From: Brachybacterium sp. YJGR34
GTDB lineage: Bacteria; Actinomycetota; Actinomycetes; Actinomycetales; Dermabacteraceae
Length of the DNA: 64,000 nt
Direction: 5' to 3'
Assembly (NCBI RefSeq): GCF_003347015.1
Contig: NZ_PNFB01000019.1
Coordinates: 1 to 64,000, forward strand
Part shown: in pieces, positions 60,449 through 64,000 of the stretch
How the letters are laid out: every line of letters starts with the position of its first letter
Position numbering within the stretch: position 1 is the stretch's first letter
Position numbers and translations under genes: made by a program
Notes under the pieces: generated by a model
Seen by the model: only the letters and a program-made list of their open reading frames with translations
What the model was told of the DNA's origin: nothing
Databases searched by the model: none

Positions 60449-60503
60449 CTCGTGCCCGCCGATGATCTGGCCGGCCCGCACCGCGGGCCGCTACGGTGGA
60501 TCG

Positions 60504-60626
60504 ATGACTGCGCTGGAGGAGTACATGCGGGCCCGGGCGGCCGGCTCTGCCGATGCCATGATGACCGAGCTGCGCGAGTGTGCGACGAGCGTCCCGTGCG
60601 GGGAGGGGGAGTGGCCATGGCGCTGA
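60504..60626 (+). CDS. Leaderless 40-residue ORF overlapping the next gene
   Basis: ATG 60504 is 6 nt after TACGGT (60492-60497). It encodes 40 residues (begins MTALEEYMRARAAGSADAMM, ends GEGEWPWR) and its stop at 60624-60626 lies 10 nt inside the next gene's start (60617). The arrangement suggests translational coupling: ribosomes finishing this frame could reinitiate at 60617. The peptide itself is amphipathic-helical and is not recognised. Confidence 0.45.
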   Translation: MTALEEYMRARAAGSADAMMTELRECATSVPCGEGEWPWR

Positions 60627-61228
60627 GCGCGGCCTCGCCCCGCCCCGGCGAGCAGGAGCCGGCGGACCATCGCCGCTGCGTCTTCCACCTCCGCTCCGCC
60701 GCGCACGCCGGCCTCGAGGAGCTGCACCCTCTCAGCGCGCTGCAGCACGCGGATCCCGAGGCCTATGCCACTGCGATCGCGAAGTACGACGACACTCCGC
60801 AGCGGCGCCGGCTCCCGGAGACGTGGATCCCCGTGATCGACGCGCGGTGGACGGAGGTCATCTTCCTGACCCCGATCCACCCGCACGCCATCTGGAGCGC
60901 CTGGCGCGACATCGCGGCGGTGGAGCTGCCTGCGCAGGAGTTCTGGGCCATCGGTGTCGAGGAGATCGGGCCGGCCGTGGTGCTGGATCGCCGGCTCACC
61001 CGCAGCGGCGAGCCGATCGACCCGCGGGAGGTCAGCACGCTGCGGACCGACGAGTACTGCGCGGAGAAGGAGACCACCGCGCGCAACGCCGAGTGGATCG
61101 CGCAGCTCGCCCGGGAGCACCGTCGCGGTGCCTGGTTCCACGGCACCCCGCACGTCCTCACCCGGGGACCCGTGGCACTGGGCTCGGCCGAGGTCGTCGA
61201 CTGGCGGGATCCGTGGCCCGGGCAGTGA
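60617..61228 (+). CDS. Hypothetical protein
   Basis: 203 residues starting MALSAASPRPGEQEPADHRR. No signal or membrane segment. Segments such as WTEVIFLTPIHPHAIWSAWRDI and LVLDRRLTRSGEPIDPREVSTL look like a compact alpha/beta protein, and WFHGTPHVLTRGPVALGSAEVVDW forms the C-terminal part. GGGAGGGGGA lies upstream of the ATG, so it also has its own ribosome site. I do not recognise the family. Confidence 0.6.
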   Translation: MALSAASPRPGEQEPADHRRCVFHLRSAAHAGLEELHPLSALQHADPEAYATAIAKYDDTPQRRRLPETWIPVIDARWTEVIFLTPIHPHAIWSAWRDIAAVELPAQEFWAIGVEEIGPAVVLDRRLTRSGEPIDPREVSTLRTDEYCAEKETTARNAEWIAQLAREHRRGAWFHGTPHVLTRGPVALGSAEVVDWRDPWPGQ

Positions 61229-61245
61229 CCTGTCCGGACGCAGAT

Positions 61246-61282
61246 GACAGGGGCACCCACCAGCTGGTGGGTGCCCCCGTCA
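61246..61282. terminator. Perfect 12-bp bidirectional terminator
   Basis: GGGGCACCCACC (61250-61261) pairs with GGTGGGTGCCCC (61266-61277), with flanking TGAC/GTCA that can extend the stem past a bulge. Lies between convergent genes ending at 61228 and 61325. Confidence 0.75.
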
Positions 61283-61324
61283 TGCAGCTCCCGGAGGTCG
61301 GCGCCGGCGCCGCCGGGTCGTGGA

Positions 61325-62728
61325 TCAGGAGCGATGCTCCGTCGGCCCCGCGGCCGGGCCGGCGGCGGATGCCGGTGATTGCGCGGCAGCCGCTCCGGAC
61401 GGCTCCTCGGCGAGCTCCGAGCGAGCGTTCCGCGGTCCGGCGACCAGCTGGACGAGCAACAGGGCCACCACAGCGACCACCAGGATGATCAGGGCGTCGG
61501 CGCCGGTGGGGTGCGGCAGCAGGACGTACCAGAGCACCGCGATCCCGGCCACCACCGCACGCAGCAGGTTCACGTGCTCATAGGCGAACCGGGACACCGG
61601 TCCACGGGAGATCCCCGAGGTCTCGCTCAGCCGGCCCAGGCCCGCGCCGATCCCTCGGCGCACCGTCGCACCGGCCCCGGACCGCGCGAGCAGGAAGGCG
61701 ATGACCACGAGCGCCACCGCGACCACCAGCACCGCCCGCAGCGCCGTGGTGAGGAACAGGGTGACCTGGTCGTAGACGGCCGCCGCCGCGTCGTGGGGGA
61801 GGACGCCCTCCGGTACGGCACCGAGGTAGAGCGGGCGGACGATGTTCAGCGCGAGGCCGAGCAGCGCCATGGTCGCCGCCACGGCGATCCCCGCCGCCAG
61901 CAGGCCCTTGCGTCGATCCGGCATGAGGAGCACCCCGCCCACCAGGGCGGCGAGGGCGAGGAACGGGAGAATGCGCGCGACCGTGCTGAGCCAGCTGACG
62001 GCGGTCTGCGCGGCGGACAGCTGCTCGGAGTGGAAGATGACGATCGTCTTGTCGATCTCCGGGATGCGCTCGGCCAGACCGAATCCGCGCTCGGCGAGCC
62101 GCTCCTTGGCCGCCGCGACGAAGGGGGCGATGTTCAGCGCCACGGTGCCATCGGCGACGTGGACGGTCTCGGAGCCCTCGCCCGTCAGCACCGCGACCGC
62201 CTGGGCGTGGGCCTCCCGGTTGGCGGTCTCCCAGGCCTGCTCGAATCGCTCGGAGTTCACGAACTGATCGGTCGTGTCGTGGACGAATCCCTCCACAGCA
62301 TCGCTGAGGGGAGTGGCCAGCCCGGGCACCATCGGTGCCACCTGGGGCGGCACGAAATCCTGCTCGGACATGGCCTGCAGAGCCTGGGCGGTGAGCTCGT
62401 CGACGTTCAGCGCCTCCATGATCGCCTGCGTGACCGCCTCGGAGACCGCGGCCTTGACCGCGGGGTCCTCGGCCAGGGGAGCGACCGTTTCCACGTAGCG
62501 GTCCGTGTCGGTGACCAGGTCATGCGCCCAGTTGGCGATCACGGTGACCGGCGCCAGCAGGGCGGCGAGGACGATGAGAGCACTGGCCAGCAGCGGACGG
62601 AACCATCCGGTGCCGGACCGGGGCGCCGCGGGAGCTGGGGCGGGGGTCGCCGCCTCCTTCGTGGCCAGTTCGGCCTGCAGCGCCGCCACCTCGGCTCGCA
62701 GGCGCTGCACCTCGGTCTCGTCGCTCAT
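61325..62728 (-). CDS. Conserved membrane protein, hypothetical
   Basis: 467 residues from ATG 62728. N-terminal 30 residues carry a coiled-coil (EVQRLRAEVAALQAELATK), then helix 1 at about 43-64, a large extracytoplasmic domain (about 65-250, with VTVIANWAHDLVTDTDRYVETVAPLAEDP typical of a known actinobacterial family), and four or five helices (about 250-430). The tail is Ala/Pro-rich. No enzymatic motif. Probably a membrane sensor or structural protein. Confidence 0.65.
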   Translation of the reverse strand: MSDETEVQRLRAEVAALQAELATKEAATPAPAPAAPRSGTGWFRPLLASALIVLAALLAPVTVIANWAHDLVTDTDRYVETVAPLAEDPAVKAAVSEAVTQAIMEALNVDELTAQALQAMSEQDFVPPQVAPMVPGLATPLSDAVEGFVHDTTDQFVNSERFEQAWETANREAHAQAVAVLTGEGSETVHVADGTVALNIAPFVAAAKERLAERGFGLAERIPEIDKTIVIFHSEQLSAAQTAVSWLSTVARILPFLALAALVGGVLLMPDRRKGLLAAGIAVAATMALLGLALNIVRPLYLGAVPEGVLPHDAAAAVYDQVTLFLTTALRAVLVVAVALVVIAFLLARSGAGATVRRGIGAGLGRLSETSGISRGPVSRFAYEHVNLLRAVVAGIAVLWYVLLPHPTGADALIILVVAVVALLLVQLVAGPRNARSELAEEPSGAAAAQSPASAAGPAAGPTEHRS

Positions 62729-62975
62729 CGTCGTTCTCCTTTCGGTCGTCGCCGTCGAGAAGGGGGCGTTCGGCCGCCGAGCGGGAGGTCGCCGTCGGGG
62801 AGGCGGCGGGCGCGCAGGCGGCGAGGTCCTCGCGAGGCGGTGTGCTCGCACCGGGATTCAGGATGATCTCAGCGTGGTCCAAAGTACTGCCCAGGTCCCG
62901 GATCGCCGGGTGACGGTGCCGGGTGTGAACCGGTGCAGAGCGGGGGCAAGGGCCACCACCGGCCGGGGTGCCGGG

Positions 62976-63530
62976 TCAGCTCCCGCGACCGACGACGTCG
63001 GCCAGGCGGGCCAGGGCGTCCTTCCAGAACGCCTTCGTCTCCGGGATCTGCTCCTGGGAGGCCAGACGGCGGTGCTGCAGGCTCAGGGAGCTGCGGGCCT
63101 CGCCCTTCGCCGTGAAGGTCGCGCTGACCCGCGAGTCGTCGGCGTTCCACCGCGCGTTGAAGGTCCGATCCTCCTTCGCGCTCGACGCCGTGAGCAGGCC
63201 GGGATCGAGCCAGAGCGCGCGCAGCTCGTCCTCGGCGACATGGCGCCACAGCACGTGCACTGGGAGGTCGAAGGTCTTGCTCGCATTGGCCGCGAAGCCG
63301 TCGCTGGTCATCCCGCGCGGGCGCATGCCCTTGACATCCTCGTACCCGATGGCGACGGCCTGCGACCACCACGTGCTCAGCGCGTAGGTGTCACGGATGT
63401 GCCGGGCGATGGCGGTGTGGTCCATCGAGGTGGCGCCGATCCCGTCGAGGATCTCCACCCACTGGGGCCATTCCTTCCCGGTGCCGTTGCGGAGCGCCTC
63501 GGAGGACATGCCGGGAGGCTGATCGGACAT
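62976..63530 (-). CDS. DUF4287-type / SRPBCC-like protein
   Basis: 184 residues from ATG 63530 (ATG 63545 is an alternative). NGTGKEWPQWVEILDGIGA and HTAIARHIRDTYALSTWWSQAVAIGYEDVKG are typical of DUF4287-like domains, and the C-terminal FNARWNADDSRVSATFTAKGE and LQHRRLASQEQIPETKAFWK belong to an SRPBCC-like (START) fold. The combination of DUF4287 and SRPBCC is known from actinobacterial hypothetical proteins. Function unknown. Confidence 0.65.
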   Translation of the reverse strand: MSDQPPGMSSEALRNGTGKEWPQWVEILDGIGATSMDHTAIARHIRDTYALSTWWSQAVAIGYEDVKGMRPRGMTSDGFAANASKTFDLPVHVLWRHVAEDELRALWLDPGLLTASSAKEDRTFNARWNADDSRVSATFTAKGEARSSLSLQHRRLASQEQIPETKAFWKDALARLADVVGRGS

Positions 63531-63605
63531 CGCGGGTCCTTTCACCGGGGGAGGGCTGATGACAGGAGCCTAGCGCCGCCGTCGCCGCCGGACCATGGAC
63601 CTCGA

Positions 63606-64000
63606 TCAGGCGAACCGCCGCACGGCCTCGGCGGCGTTGTCCGCGAGCTCGGCGATCTCCTCGTGCTCGGTGTGGGCGAGGACCTCCTCGAGGGTCCCGG
63701 TGGCGAGGATCCGGCCCTCGCCGAGGAAGGCGATCTGCGGGCACAGGCGCTGCAGCAGCTCGACGTCGTGGGAGGCGATCAGTGTGCCGATGCCCAGGCG
63801 CGCGATGACATCGGCCAGGCGGGCGGCGATCTCGCCGCGCATGGTCGGGTCCACCGCGGTCAGCGGCTCGTCCAGGACCAGGATCTCCGGCCGGGTGGCC
63901 AGTGCGGTCGCGAGCGCCACCCGCTGCGTCTCCCCGCCGGAGAGGGTGCGCATCGTGCGAGGGAGGAAATTCTCGGGCAGGCCCACGCTCTCGAGCATCT
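63606..64000 (-). CDS. ABC transporter ATP-binding protein, truncated by window end
   Basis: The C-terminal 131 residues are inside the window; the N-terminus lies beyond 64000. Signature LSGGETQRVALATALAT, Walker B EILVLDEPLTAVDP and switch LIASHDVELLQRLCPQIAF are visible. Order and spacing match energy-coupling-factor or cobalt/nickel ATPases (CbiO/EcfA type) or general importers. Walker A is not in view. Confidence 0.8.
   Translation of the reverse strand, partial: MLESVGLPENFLPRTMRTLSGGETQRVALATALATRPEILVLDEPLTAVDPTMRGEIAARLADVIARLGIGTLIASHDVELLQRLCPQIAFLGEGRILATGTLEEVLAHTEHEEIAELADNAAEAVRRFA

Noticed and set aside
1-64000. CRISPR arrays, insertion sequences or phage genes
   Set aside because: No regularly spaced repeats, transposase or phage structural motifs were seen on either strand.

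Overview
The window is chromosomal DNA of a very GC-rich Gram-positive actinobacterium. This is shown by strong G/C preference at third codon positions, a WhiB-family regulator, an SmpB-tmRNA pair, and gene neighbourhoods that are conserved across actinobacteria: a PdtaS-like kinase next to whiB1, and pncB / clpS / DUF2017 / murI / MBL / rph / rdgB. The overall set (split Tad locus, DUF6912, DUF3039, DUF2505, Rv3235-like protein) suggests Micrococcales, and my best guess is a Brachybacterium-like Dermabacteraceae member; that is inference. I saw no prophage, insertion sequence, CRISPR array or replication origin.

Layout. 0-8.3 kb: an Rv3235-like and a LysM gene, an excisionase-type HTH gene, a SAF/CpaB-like plus CpaE-like operon with a DUF6912 gene, a DUF2505 gene, the PdtaS-like kinase and whiB1. 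8.4-13.7 kb: a histidine kinase / response regulator pair read with a MacB-type ABC transporter. 13.8-15.8 kb: an SRAP peptidase and a YihY/BrkB membrane protein. 16.0-20.9 kb: the Tad secretion operon (ATPase, two TadB/C membrane proteins, pilin-like peptide, TadE-like and TadG-like proteins) running into a glycerate kinase. 22.2-28 kb: prfB, ftsE, ftsX, an M23 peptidase, smpB and tmRNA. 28-37.7 kb: a TIM-barrel isomerase, two APH-fold kinases, HrpA helicase, a secreted transglycosylase-like protein and malic enzyme. 38.2-43.6 kb: an oligopeptide/dipeptide-type ABC importer in which one permease and one ATPase are fused in a single polypeptide. 43.6-53.4 kb: VanZ-like, DUF3039, a helicase, pncB, then clpS-DUF2017 and murI-MBL-rph-rdgB, and a NUDIX/phosphatase pair. 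53.4-56.9 kb: an accessory-looking stretch of short and broken genes, with lower GC in its second half, ending at a tRNA-Leu. 57-64 kb: SDR, DUF3618, YchJ, epimerase, tRNA-Lys, hypothetical membrane proteins and a truncated ABC ATPase.

Two features cut across the window. About fifteen genes have a sigma-A -10 hexamer (TANNNT, or CATACT in one case) ending only 6-9 nt before the start codon and so are probably translated from leaderless mRNAs. Many convergent gene pairs share long perfect GC-rich hairpins as bidirectional terminators. The most unusual items are the permease-ATPase fusion, a 107-bp element with terminal inverted repeats, a gene with two compensating frameshifts, an att-like copy of the tRNA-Leu 3' end, a CpaE-like protein lacking both P-loop lysines, and several small leaderless ORFs.
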